Below are positions 55,127 to 62,973 of a stretch of 64,000 bases of DNA, piece by piece. The first letter of the stretch is position 1, and each line of letters opens with the position of its first letter. Position numbers and translations under genes: made by a program. Below the pieces are notes generated by a model. That model searched no databases, was not told the origin of the DNA, and was given only the letters and a program-made list of their open reading frames with translations. This DNA comes from Sphingopyxis indica (GTDB lineage Bacteria; Pseudomonadota; Alphaproteobacteria; Sphingomonadales; Sphingomonadaceae): contig NZ_FZPA01000009.1 of the NCBI RefSeq assembly GCF_900188185.1, forward strand, positions 141,176 through 205,175, read 5' to 3'.

Positions 55127-56386
55127 TCATTTCGTCACCGCCATGATCCGGTCGACCGCCGCGGCGTCTTTCACTGCCCCGGTGGTCCGGTTCAGAAAAT
55201 CGCCGGTATCCCAATATATCGGTATCAACCCGTGCTCGAACGCCGATTCGGTCACATATTGAATCCAGTAAAGCCGATAGGGGTCCATGCCGGGAAAATC
55301 GGCTTTGTTATAAGCGCCATATTCGCCGAGGATCACCGGCACGCCCTTGTCGAAGAAATTCGCTTTCATCTTCTGGAACTGGGTGTCGGTATAGGCTTCG
55401 TTCGCCCAGCTTTCGCCAAAGGCCGGGTCCTCGATCATTGCTCCCCATTGCCAGATGCCGCTGTCGCTGTTGATCGTGAAATTGTAGGGATCGTAATAGT
55501 GGACCTCCATCATCAACTTGTTTGACACCGTATCGGTCGGCATCGTGGCGTTGCACGTCAGGCTGGCGTCGATATTCGTCGCCCATGCCTGGACGACCAG
55601 ATAGCGATTGGCATTGTTGCCCCCCGTCGCTCGCACGGCGTTGACGAAGCTTTGGTTGAAGCTGTGCTGTATCGGGCAGTTTTCGGGCGGCGGCTGCCTC
55701 CAGTCGAGCGCGATCTCGTTGGTTCCGGCAAACAGCAGATGATCGTCATAGCCCTTGAACGCTTCGGCAATCTGCGTCCACAGGCTGGTCAATTTCGCAT
55801 TGACCGCGTCCTTTTCCTCGGGGACCGGATTCATCCAGCCGCCGTCCCAATGGATATTGACGATGACGTACAGGTCGGCGTTGCGGGCATAGTCAACGAC
55901 CTGCTTCACGCGGTTCATCCAGAAGTCGGGGATCCTTCCATTGCCATCGAGATACTGGCTCCACGAGACCGGAATGCGCACGCTTCTGAAGCCTGCGGCC
56001 TTGTAGCCGTTCATGATCGCCTGATTGACGTCCGGCTGTCCCCATGCCCCTTCTTCGGAGCTGGTCGCGGGCCTCGGCATCCAGTCGGCGATCGCCTCGA
56101 GCGTGTTGCCGAGATTGATGCCGGGCGACATGTGCTGGGAGAAGGCGACGGCTGGCGATGTTGCTGTCGGGGCGGGGGCCGGGGTTGGTGCGGGGATGGC
56201 GGGCATTGACGGAGCCGGTGTCGGCGTCGGGGCCGGCGCGGGTGTCGGGGCCGGTAAAACGACCGACGGAGCTGCCGGCGATGAGCCGCCCCCACCGCCG
56301 CAAGCCGACATCAGGCCAAGTATCGGTAGCGCCAGGCCCCGGATGACAAGCCTTCCGGCTTGTCGGGCGCTATCTGCGTCGGCCAT
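55127..56386 (-). CDS. GH5 endoglucanase lipoprotein, probable endo-xyloglucanase
   Basis: This 419-residue protein has a lipobox (LGLMSACGGGG) and a Pro/Thr-rich linker (PAPTPAPAPTPTPAPS) before the catalytic domain. That domain holds the acid/base Glu in LFAGTNEIAL and the nucleophile Glu in PVILGEYGAY. SPGINLGNTLEA and VNIHWDGGWM are GH5_4-like. GH5_4 members include xyloglucanases tethered to the cell surface. It starts at ATG 56386 with AAGGGGGG upstream. It is divergent from GH2 across an operator. Cellulase or mixed-linkage glucanase activity is an alternative, but GH74 and GH31 nearby favour xyloglucan. The Gly-rich tether is typical of outer-membrane lipoproteins. Confidence 0.88.
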   Translation of the reverse strand: MADADSARQAGRLVIRGLALPILGLMSACGGGGGSSPAAPSVVLPAPTPAPAPTPTPAPSMPAIPAPTPAPAPTATSPAVAFSQHMSPGINLGNTLEAIADWMPRPATSSEEGAWGQPDVNQAIMNGYKAAGFRSVRIPVSWSQYLDGNGRIPDFWMNRVKQVVDYARNADLYVIVNIHWDGGWMNPVPEEKDAVNAKLTSLWTQIAEAFKGYDDHLLFAGTNEIALDWRQPPPENCPIQHSFNQSFVNAVRATGGNNANRYLVVQAWATNIDASLTCNATMPTDTVSNKLMMEVHYYDPYNFTINSDSGIWQWGAMIEDPAFGESWANEAYTDTQFQKMKANFFDKGVPVILGEYGAYNKADFPGMDPYRLYWIQYVTESAFEHGLIPIYWDTGDFLNRTTGAVKDAAAVDRIMAVTK

Positions 56387-56480
56387 GTCCTATTCCCCCC
56401 TTCCCGAAGTCCGCATTGTCGGACAGCAGCGGTGCCGCCCGGCCGGCCGCCTTGCCCGAGTGGACATTTAAATTGTCTGA

Positions 56481-56494
56481 TGATAGCGATACCA
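56481..56494. promoter_or_regulatory. LacI-type operator between GH5 and GH2
   Basis: TGATAGCGATACCA lies 95 bases before GH5 and 111 bases before GH2, in the middle of the divergent promoter region. The rest of 56387-56604 shows no gene. Confidence 0.7.
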
Positions 56495-56604
56495 AAGGCT
56501 CGGCGGAGGTCAACGGGAATGCGGCGATCGGCCGCCGGTCGCTTTGCCGTCGCTCGATTCCGGGCGAAGAAGGATCGGAGAGCGATTTTTGGGGGAGATA
56601 ATTT

Positions 56605-58740
56605 ATGGCCATGCCCTGCGGCGGCGCCAATTCCATGCAGCGGAAGGTCAAAGCCGCGCTGTCGCTCTTTCTGCTCATTGTCGGGCTATGGGCTGCGGGC
56701 CCGGCTCTGGCCACAGACCGCGGCAGGACACCGATCGACGGCGTGTGGACTTTCAAGCGCGCGGACCCACCCGGTGCCGGAGCGTCCGATTATGACGATG
56801 CAGACTGGCCCCGGGTCACGCTGCCCCACAGCTTCAATGGCAGCGACGGCGACGACGGCGGAGGCTATTATCGGGGCCCCGCCTGGTATCGAACGCATGT
56901 AACGCTGCCGGCAAAGGCGCCCGATCGCCGGTATTTTCTGGAATTCGATGGGGCCGCGCTGGCGACCGATCTGTGGGTCAACGGGCGCAAGATCGGCCGC
57001 CACGAAGGAGGCTATGCCCGTTTCCGCTTCGATGTAACGGACGCCTTGCAAGCCGGCCCCAACAGCGTCGCCGTCCGCGTCGACAACAGCCGCCTTCCTG
57101 ACATTGCACCGCTGGGCGGGGATTTCACGGTTTTCGGGGGGCTGTACCGCCGCGTCTGGCTGGTGTCGGCGGATGCGCTGCATTTCGACATGGAGGATGA
57201 CGGCGGCCCCGGTGTCTATGTTTCCACGCCCAAGGCGACCGCCGACGCCGCTTCGATTCGCGCCCGTCTGCGCCTTTCGAACGACACGAAAGCCGATACC
57301 GGTGTGCGCTATCGGATCGATCTTTACGACGCGGCGGGGCAGGCCGTCGCCGCGGCCGAGGGGCTGGGCAGCGTGGCTTCCGGCGGAACGAGCGACGCGA
57401 CCGCCGAATTGGCCCTGTCGAACCCGCACCTGTGGAACGGCATTGCCGATCCCTATCTCTACAAGGTCGTCGCGACGCTCTTCGACACCAAGGGAAGGGT
57501 GCGTGACCGCGTCGAACTGCCGCTGGGCATTCGTTCGATCGAAGTGACCGCCGACAAGGGGCTGCTGCTGAACGGCCGGTCCTATCGCCTGCGCGGCGTA
57601 AACTATTTCCACGCTCAACGGCCCGGCCGGGGGACCGCGGTGACCGATGAGGAAATATCCGAAGACATGCGGATCATCGCCGAAATGGGCGCGACCGCGG
57701 TGCGGTTCGTTCACTATCAGCATCCGCAGCGTGCCTATGACGAAGCGGATCGTCTGGGCTTGCTGGTGTGGACGGAAATTCCCCTCAACGGCGCGATCGA
57801 CCCGGGCGAGGCGTTCGAGCGCAATGTCGCCCGGCAGATGCGCGAATTGATCGCCCAGAATATGAATCATCCCTCGGTGGCGGTCTGGGGGCTGGGCAAT
57901 GAGGTCTATGAGACAAGCGACGACGTGCTGCGCGTGCTCCGCACCGCTCAGGCGACGGCCCGCGCCGCCGATCCGAGCCGTCCCACCACCTATGCCCATT
58001 GCTGCCAGAACGACGATCACCCCAAGGCGCTCGTCGCCGATCTCAGCGCTTTCAACCGCTATTTCGGCTGGTATCCCGACCAGAAGGGCACGCTAGGCGA
58101 ATGGGCGCGGACATTTCACGAGCGCTTCCCCGAACGTGCGTTCGCGGTTGGCGAATATGGCGCGGGCGCCGGCATCCGCGCGCAGGAGAGCAACCCCGCC
58201 CCGCCGGTGACGACGAGCGCCTGGCATCCCGAACAATATCAGGCGCTCTATCACGAACAGAATTGGCGGGGGATCAGGGACCTTCCCTATCTATGGGGCT
58301 CGTTCGTCTGGGTCGCCTTTGACCTCGCCTCCGACGGGCGGAGCGAAGGGGACCGCAACGGCATCAACGACAAGGGCCTCGTGACCTATGACCGGGCCGT
58401 TCGGAAGGACGCTTATTATTGGTATCAGGCCAACTGGTCCGACCGGCCGATGCTGCACCTGACCGAGCGCCGCCATGATTATCGCACGCAGGCCCGGGTA
58501 ACGGTCCGCGTTTACAGCAATCAGCCGGCGGTTCGCCTGACGGTGAACGGCCGCGCGCTTCCCGAAATGCCCGTGGTCGACCATGTGGCGACCTGGACCG
58601 AGGTGCAGCTGACGCCGGGACGCAACCGGATCGCGGCGTCTTCGGGCGACCTGCGGGACGAGGCGGTCTGGACCTATGATCCCAACGCCCCGCTTGTTCG
58701 CAGGCCGGCCGGGCGTGCCGGACCTCGGACCGAGCAATGA
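56605..58740 (+). CDS. GH2 beta-galactosidase-type glycosidase
   Basis: This 711-residue exported GH2 enzyme has the signal LFLLIVGLWAAGPALA, an N-terminal sugar-binding domain (ATDLWVNGRKIGRHEGGYARF), and an Ig-like domain. The barrel has acid/base Glu in VWGLGNEVYE and nucleophile Glu in AVGEYGAGAG. WGSFVWVAFDLASDGRSEG is also GH2-like. It lacks the discoidin tail of the first GH2, so the two differ. The start is ATG at 56605 after GGGGGAGA. It is a lone + gene, closed by a terminator at 58754-58786. It is likely to take beta-galactose off xyloglucan side chains in partnership with GH35. Confidence 0.88.
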   Translation: MAMPCGGANSMQRKVKAALSLFLLIVGLWAAGPALATDRGRTPIDGVWTFKRADPPGAGASDYDDADWPRVTLPHSFNGSDGDDGGGYYRGPAWYRTHVTLPAKAPDRRYFLEFDGAALATDLWVNGRKIGRHEGGYARFRFDVTDALQAGPNSVAVRVDNSRLPDIAPLGGDFTVFGGLYRRVWLVSADALHFDMEDDGGPGVYVSTPKATADAASIRARLRLSNDTKADTGVRYRIDLYDAAGQAVAAAEGLGSVASGGTSDATAELALSNPHLWNGIADPYLYKVVATLFDTKGRVRDRVELPLGIRSIEVTADKGLLLNGRSYRLRGVNYFHAQRPGRGTAVTDEEISEDMRIIAEMGATAVRFVHYQHPQRAYDEADRLGLLVWTEIPLNGAIDPGEAFERNVARQMRELIAQNMNHPSVAVWGLGNEVYETSDDVLRVLRTAQATARAADPSRPTTYAHCCQNDDHPKALVADLSAFNRYFGWYPDQKGTLGEWARTFHERFPERAFAVGEYGAGAGIRAQESNPAPPVTTSAWHPEQYQALYHEQNWRGIRDLPYLWGSFVWVAFDLASDGRSEGDRNGINDKGLVTYDRAVRKDAYYWYQANWSDRPMLHLTERRHDYRTQARVTVRVYSNQPAVRLTVNGRALPEMPVVDHVATWTEVQLTPGRNRIAASSGDLRDEAVWTYDPNAPLVRRPAGRAGPRTEQ

Positions 58741-58753
58741 ACCAGACGAAATG

Positions 58754-58786
58754 AAGGCCGCCGCTCTCCAAGGGCGCGGCGGCCTT
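58754..58786. terminator. Bidirectional terminator between GH2 and GH97
   Basis: AAGGCCGCCGC (58754-58764) and GCGGCGGCCTT (58776-58786) are exact 11-bp reverse complements around an 11-base loop. They lie between the convergent GH2 (+) and GH97 (-) genes. A and T residues at both edges suit both directions. Confidence 0.75.
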
Positions 58787-58809
58787 CCTTGTCGGGTTCG
58801 AAAATTGCT

Positions 58810-60693
58810 TTAGTTGATCGGCGTCAGATGGATCGCGGCGCCGCCGCCGACGCTCATCTGGATGGACAGGCTGTCGCGGCTTGTCACCTGCCGCACGGTG
58901 CGGTTCACCTCGTTGCCGGAGGCTCCGTCCTGCCAGATCGTCGCTTCGAAGCGTCCCGATCCGAGCAGGGAGAGCGGAATCCGGACCTTGCGGGCGGTTC
59001 CGTTGGTCATCGCCCCGATATACCAATCCTTCCCCTTGCGGCGGGCGAGGACGATGTGGCTTTCCGGCGTGCCGTCGATGAAGCGGGTTTCGTCCCACGC
59101 GGTCGGCACCTGTTTGATGAAGTCGAAGCCGCTGGCGTTCGCATAGGCTTCCGGCGCGTCCGACACCATCTGAAGCGGACTGTCATAGACCACATACATC
59201 GCCAGTGCCTGACCCCGCGTGTGCTGCGATGTCGGCAGCGACCCGTCGCCCGGTCCCGCCGCTTTGGCGCCGTTGCGAAAACCGCCGGGCGTATAGTCCA
59301 TCGGGCCCAGCAACATGCGGGTATAGGCAAGTTTCACATTGTGGGCGGGCGTGACGGCGCCCCAGTGGAACTTGTCATGCTCCGCGCCCATCACACCTTC
59401 CTGCGTAATGTAGTTGGGATAGGTGCGCTGAAGGCCGGAAGGCGGGAAGGCGCCGTGCATGTCGAGCAGCATGTGCCGCTTTGCCGTCGCTTCGGCGACG
59501 CGCACATAGAAGTCGATCATTTCCTGATCGTCGCGGTCCATGAAATCGACCTTGATGCCCTTGATGCCCCAGCTCTGGTAAAGATCGAGCGCCTCGTCGA
59601 GGCGAGCGTCGAGCGGCAGCCAATGCAGCCAGAGGATCAGGCCCACGCCCTTGTCGCTGGCATATTGCACGAGGGCGGGGATATCGATCCCGGCCTCCGG
59701 TCGCGTGATGTCGTTCCGGGGATCGGGCCACAGGTCGCAGCATTGGCCGGTCTTGTAGGCCCAGCCCGCGTCGATCAGGAAATAGGGAAAGCCCGATTGA
59801 GAGGCGAAATCAATGAAGTGGCGGTAGCGCTCCATGGTCGGAGGCGGGGTTTCCAGCGGGCCGGACCACCAGTCCCACGCCGCCTTGCCGGGCTTGACCC
59901 ACGAGAAGTCGCCGGCGGCCTGCCGCGAAAGATTGCCGACGAGCGGCGAGGCGATCAGATCGCCCGCGCGATCGCCCGCCATGATGACGCGCCATGCGCT
60001 CTGCAGGCCGTCGGGCGATTCGACTGCCACATAGGGGCGGCCCTTGCGCGGAAATATATGGACGTCGACGCCGCCGGCGACAGGCCGCAGTGCGGCCCCG
60101 GCATAGCCGTCGATTCCGGCCTGAGTCAGCGCGAAGTGCGTCTTGCCAGACGGCGACGCGCAGACCATCGGAAGGTCGTAAAGTTTCGAGGCGTCCAGCG
60201 CCGAGATCGCTTTCAGTTGCCACGCGTTTTCATGCGGAGCCGTAAATTCCGAGACTTCGCATTGCGGATCGCCGGCCAGGCGGAATCCGGTTTTCTCGCT
60301 GGCGACTTCCACCGGCTTGCCGCCGGGCAGGACATAGCGGAACGCAACGCCCTCGTCATAGGCGCGCGCCTCGATCGACATGGTCCGGCCGCTCGCCCCG
60401 TCTTCGCGAAAGCGGATGACGGCGCCATTATAGTGATCCTTGGCCTGGCTGGCCTTGGTGGCGGTGAGGGGGATCGTGCGGTCGACCGTCTGCGTCCTTA
60501 CATCGACAAGCTGCAATTTCGAAAAATCGGACTCGTTCGCGATATCCAGACCCAGCGGTGCATCCTTGACAATGGTTTCGCCCTTGCGGGTCACCGAATA
60601 GGACTGGCCGTCGGGGGCCACACTGATGACGATGCTGTTGTCGGGCGACACAACGGTCACCGGTGCGGTGGCCGCCAGCAAGAGAGAGAGCAT
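58810..60693 (-). CDS. GH97 glycosidase, probable alpha-galactosidase
   Basis: This 627-residue exported GH97 protein has an N-terminal beta-super-sandwich (TVVSPDNSIVISVAPDGQSYSV) and a barrel with WDWWSGPLETPPPT. KGIKVDFMDRDDQEMIDFY holds an Asp at the position of the nucleophile in the retaining subgroup, which includes alpha-galactosidases. The signal MLSLLLAATAPV is short. The start is ATG at 60693 with AAAGGAA upstream; longer frames to 60945 are rejected. The operator at 61036-61049 is about 340 bases upstream with a small ORF between. Inverting GH97 alpha-glucosidases are the alternative. The retaining call rests on one residue. Confidence 0.85.
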   Translation of the reverse strand: MLSLLLAATAPVTVVSPDNSIVISVAPDGQSYSVTRKGETIVKDAPLGLDIANESDFSKLQLVDVRTQTVDRTIPLTATKASQAKDHYNGAVIRFREDGASGRTMSIEARAYDEGVAFRYVLPGGKPVEVASEKTGFRLAGDPQCEVSEFTAPHENAWQLKAISALDASKLYDLPMVCASPSGKTHFALTQAGIDGYAGAALRPVAGGVDVHIFPRKGRPYVAVESPDGLQSAWRVIMAGDRAGDLIASPLVGNLSRQAAGDFSWVKPGKAAWDWWSGPLETPPPTMERYRHFIDFASQSGFPYFLIDAGWAYKTGQCCDLWPDPRNDITRPEAGIDIPALVQYASDKGVGLILWLHWLPLDARLDEALDLYQSWGIKGIKVDFMDRDDQEMIDFYVRVAEATAKRHMLLDMHGAFPPSGLQRTYPNYITQEGVMGAEHDKFHWGAVTPAHNVKLAYTRMLLGPMDYTPGGFRNGAKAAGPGDGSLPTSQHTRGQALAMYVVYDSPLQMVSDAPEAYANASGFDFIKQVPTAWDETRFIDGTPESHIVLARRKGKDWYIGAMTNGTARKVRIPLSLLGSGRFEATIWQDGASGNEVNRTVRQVTSRDSLSIQMSVGGGAAIHLTPIN

Positions 60694-60799
60694 TTCAAAT
60701 TCCTTTCCGGTTATGCGGCGGGTATTTTTCGCCGTGTCGCCAACACGCAGTTGACGGGGGGCGTGGTGGCGGTCTTGAAAATATTGGTTGCGGGGAAGA

Positions 60800-61015
60800 T
60801 CACCGTATCGAGAAACTCGGTCGCAGGGGCGCAGCGACGGGCTTTTCTGCCGTCGGAAATGCCGGTCCGAACGCAGCTTTCGGCATCGGTGAAAGGCGCG
60901 CCGGGACGGCTGCGCCGCGGATCGACGGGGAGGCGAGCGCGACAAGTCGCTCGACGAATGCCGCCGGCCGCCAAGGGGCGACCAACAAATCTGCTGTTGC
61001 AGCGGCGTCGTTCAC
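60800..61015 (-). CDS. Small ORF under an operator, possible remnant gene
   Basis: A 71-codon frame starts at GTG 61015 with GGGAGGGAAGAG just upstream, in the same operator/ribosome-site/GTG layout as the first TonB receptor. The product begins VNDAAATADLLVAPWRPAAF and has no recognisable domain. After the stop at 60800 the region down to GH97 does not continue as a convincing frame. It may be a truncated gene, a leader, or chance. The rest of 60694-61316 contains the operator and the dgoR promoter. Confidence 0.3.
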   Translation of the reverse strand: MNDAAATADLLVAPWRPAAFVERLVALASPSIRGAAVPARLSPMPKAAFGPAFPTAEKPVAAPLRPSFSIR

Positions 61016-61035
61016 CTGCTCTTCCCTCCCCCTTA

Positions 61036-61049
61036 TGATACCGCTACCA
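61036..61049. promoter_or_regulatory. LacI-type operator upstream of GH97
   Basis: TGATACCGCTACCA, or TGGTAGCGGTATCA on -, has one altered central base. It sits ahead of the small ORF and GH97 on - and 268 bases before the DgoR-like gene on +. Confidence 0.7.
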
Positions 61050-61227
61050 TTTCGCGGGAGAGGGGCTTTTGTCAAGGGGATTCCCGTGCCGCGCGATACG
61101 TGCCGCCTGAGGCGGAGCGCGCCAGCGGTGAAGACTGCAACAACGCAGTGCGATTCCCTCGATCAGGTCCGGCGCAAGGGCCCTCCGGATGGGCGGCCCG
61201 ACCCCTTGACCTGGAAGCGGCTCGCCA

Positions 61228-61240
61228 TTTGTCGCACAAA
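61228..61240. promoter_or_regulatory. FadR/GntR-type palindrome upstream of the DgoR-like gene
   Basis: TTTGTCGCACAAA is a palindrome with the GT...AC spacing used by the FadR subfamily. It lies 77 bases before the GntR gene, a natural autoregulatory place. A near copy is at 40024-40034. Confidence 0.45.
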
Positions 61241-61316
61241 GTTGATCGCTTGAATGTTATCAGCCTTTTCGTTTGGACCGCGCGTGCATTGCCTCTGGGG
61301 GGAAGGGCGCTAAACT

Positions 61317-62075
61317 ATGCGTATGGATGATCCGACCCCAGCACAAAATTTTCATTCGGCCACAGCCGGAAAGCGCCTGCGTATCCACGGCTCGGTAGCG
61401 CGCGACCTTGGTATCGCTATCGTATCGGGTCGATATGCGCCGGGCGACTCGCTGCGCGGCGAAATCGAGGCGAGCGAGCGATTGAACATCTCGCGCACGG
61501 CCTATCGTGAGGCGCTGCGGATATTATCTGCAAAAGGATTGGTCGAATCGCGTCCCAAAACAGGAACCAAGGTCAGTGCCCGCGTGAAATGGCACATGCT
61601 CGATCCTGACGTGCTGCAATGGATTTTCGAGTTCCAACCCAATGATTGCCTGCTGGAAAGCCTGTTCGAACTGCGCCGGGTCGTCGAACCGGAGGCGGCG
61701 GCGCTGGCCGCGACGCGGCGAACCGACGATCAGGTTGTCCGAATGGGCAGGGCGCTGGACGCGATGCAGGAGCATACGCTGGCGACCGAAGCAGGACGCC
61801 AGGCCGACCAGGATTTTCATGCCGTCCTGCTCGAGGCGTCCGGAAACCCCTTCCTGATCACCCTGACGAGCAGTGTGGGCGCGGCGGTCCACTGGACGAC
61901 GATGTACAAACTGCGCGAGGCGCCCGTGCTGCGCGACCCGACGCCCGATCATCGGCGGGTATTCGATGCGGTGGAGGCGGAGAATGTCGAAGCGGCTCGC
62001 GCCGCCATGACCGACCTTGTCAACATGGCTTTCCTCGACACGCGGGGCGCCATGCTTGGGACGCCGACGCCTTAG
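61317..62075 (+). CDS. dgoR: GntR/FadR-family regulator, DgoR-like
   Basis: This 252-residue regulator has an N-terminal winged helix with GKRLRIHGSVARDLGIAIVSG, the DNA-reading helix SERLNISRTAYREALRIL, and a wing KGLVESRPKTGTKV. The C-terminal FCD helical domain carries ELRRVVEPEAAALAA and the metal/ligand residues ADQDFHAVLLEASGN. The sequence resembles DgoR, the galactonate-responsive repressor, and dgoA and dgoK lie just beyond a repeat element. It starts at ATG 61317 after a G-rich site. Its TAG is completed by the first base of the inverted-repeat element at 62075. Other uronate or aldonate ligands are possible. Confidence 0.82.
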   Translation: MRMDDPTPAQNFHSATAGKRLRIHGSVARDLGIAIVSGRYAPGDSLRGEIEASERLNISRTAYREALRILSAKGLVESRPKTGTKVSARVKWHMLDPDVLQWIFEFQPNDCLLESLFELRRVVEPEAAALAATRRTDDQVVRMGRALDAMQEHTLATEAGRQADQDFHAVLLEASGNPFLITLTSSVGAAVHWTTMYKLREAPVLRDPTPDHRRVFDAVEAENVEAARAAMTDLVNMAFLDTRGAMLGTPTP

Positions 62076-62338
62076 GTCGTAAACTCATAAATGGCGCCAT
62101 CGAGGCGCCCAAATGGCGAACAGGTCGGGGGGAAAGACGCGCGGGGAAGGCTGGTTGCCTTTCCAAGCGGCTTTCGCCCCGAGATGGAAGCCATTTGGGC
62201 GTCCCGAAGGGATTTGACCAAAATGGCCCATTGCTTCGCCGAGAAGTCTTGAAATATCGACATATTCCTGTGCCTTCTCTCCTCGCACTGGGCCATTTTG
62301 CCTCAAACCTCGATGGCGCCATTTATGAGTTTACGACC
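62075..62338. repeat. 264-bp three-armed inverted-repeat element
   Basis: The ends 62075-62105 and 62308-62338 are 31-bp perfect inverted repeats. Inside are two further hairpins: arms 62106-62117 with 62190-62201 and arms 62219-62230 with 62289-62300, each 12 bp and perfect. Their own interiors pair further (for example GGAAGGC / GCCTTTCC). The whole can fold as a three-way junction. It exactly fills the gap between the DgoR-like stop and the dgoA stop. No coding frame is credible. It could be a MITE-like element, a terminator or a structured RNA. Confidence 0.75.
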
Positions 62339-62343
62339 CAGGG

Positions 62344-62973
62344 TCAGGATCGGGAGAGCGCGGTAACCAGCCTCCGTGCAATTCGGCCAATCTCCTCGGC
62401 CGATCGGCCCGGACGGTAGAGGCTGCCCCCCGCGGCCACCCCTGCGGCGCCGGCGCCGAGCCACGCGCTGGCGTTGGTCTCGTCGACGCCGCCAACGGCC
62501 CAGATCCCGACAGATTTCGGCAACACTTCGCACATCGCCTTCAAATGGCCGGTGCCGAGAGCCGCGGCGGGAAACAGCTTGAGCTGCTTTGCCCCTGCCG
62601 AAAGAGCCGCGAAGGCTTCGGTCGGCGTCATGCAGCCAGGCATGGCCTCCAGACCGCTTTCCACTGCGCGTGCGATCACCGGGGGATCGACATTGGGCGC
62701 GACGATCAGGCGCGCGCCCGTCTCGGCAACGGCGTTCACCGCGTCGACCGTCAGCACCGTGCCCGCGCCGATAAGGGCTGTCTCGCCAAAGCCGGCCTGC
62801 ATGGCGGCGATGCTCTTCAGCGGCTCGGGCGAGTTCAGCGGCACCTCGATCATGCGGATACCGGCGTCGATCAACGACGCGGCCACCGGTACTGCTTCGT
62901 CCGGCTGGATTCCTCGTAATATTGCGACAATGGGCGGTGTGCCCGCCGCCAGCAGTTCGTCAATCATCGGCAT
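62344..62973 (-). CDS. dgoA: 2-dehydro-3-deoxy-6-phosphogalactonate aldolase (DgoA)
   Basis: This 209-residue class I aldolase cleaves phosphorylated 2-keto-3-deoxygalactonate to pyruvate and glyceraldehyde-3-phosphate. The active site is shown by the Glu in IRMIEVPLNSPEP, the Schiff-base Lys in QLKLFPAAALG, and VPLNSPEPLKSI, a galactonate-type variant of KDPG aldolase. GAGTVL and the phosphate-binding AVGGVDE/AGGSLYRP are present. It starts at ATG 62973 (or 62967), overlapping the dgoK end by 14 bases. The pair forms the lower part of the De Ley-Doudoroff galactose pathway. The oxidation steps (galactose dehydrogenase, galactonate dehydratase) are not in view. Confidence 0.92.
   Translation of the reverse strand: MPMIDELLAAGTPPIVAILRGIQPDEAVPVAASLIDAGIRMIEVPLNSPEPLKSIAAMQAGFGETALIGAGTVLTVDAVNAVAETGARLIVAPNVDPPVIARAVESGLEAMPGCMTPTEAFAALSAGAKQLKLFPAAALGTGHLKAMCEVLPKSVGIWAVGGVDETNASAWLGAGAAGVAAGGSLYRPGRSAEEIGRIARRLVTALSRS

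Noticed and set aside
61100..61316. Short + frames before the DgoR-like gene
   Set aside because: They have no ribosome site or domain and overlap promoter-like sequence with the FadR-type palindrome.
62020..62322. Short frames inside the three-armed element
   Set aside because: They run through the inverted repeats in several phases with equal length, as expected of a structured noncoding element.
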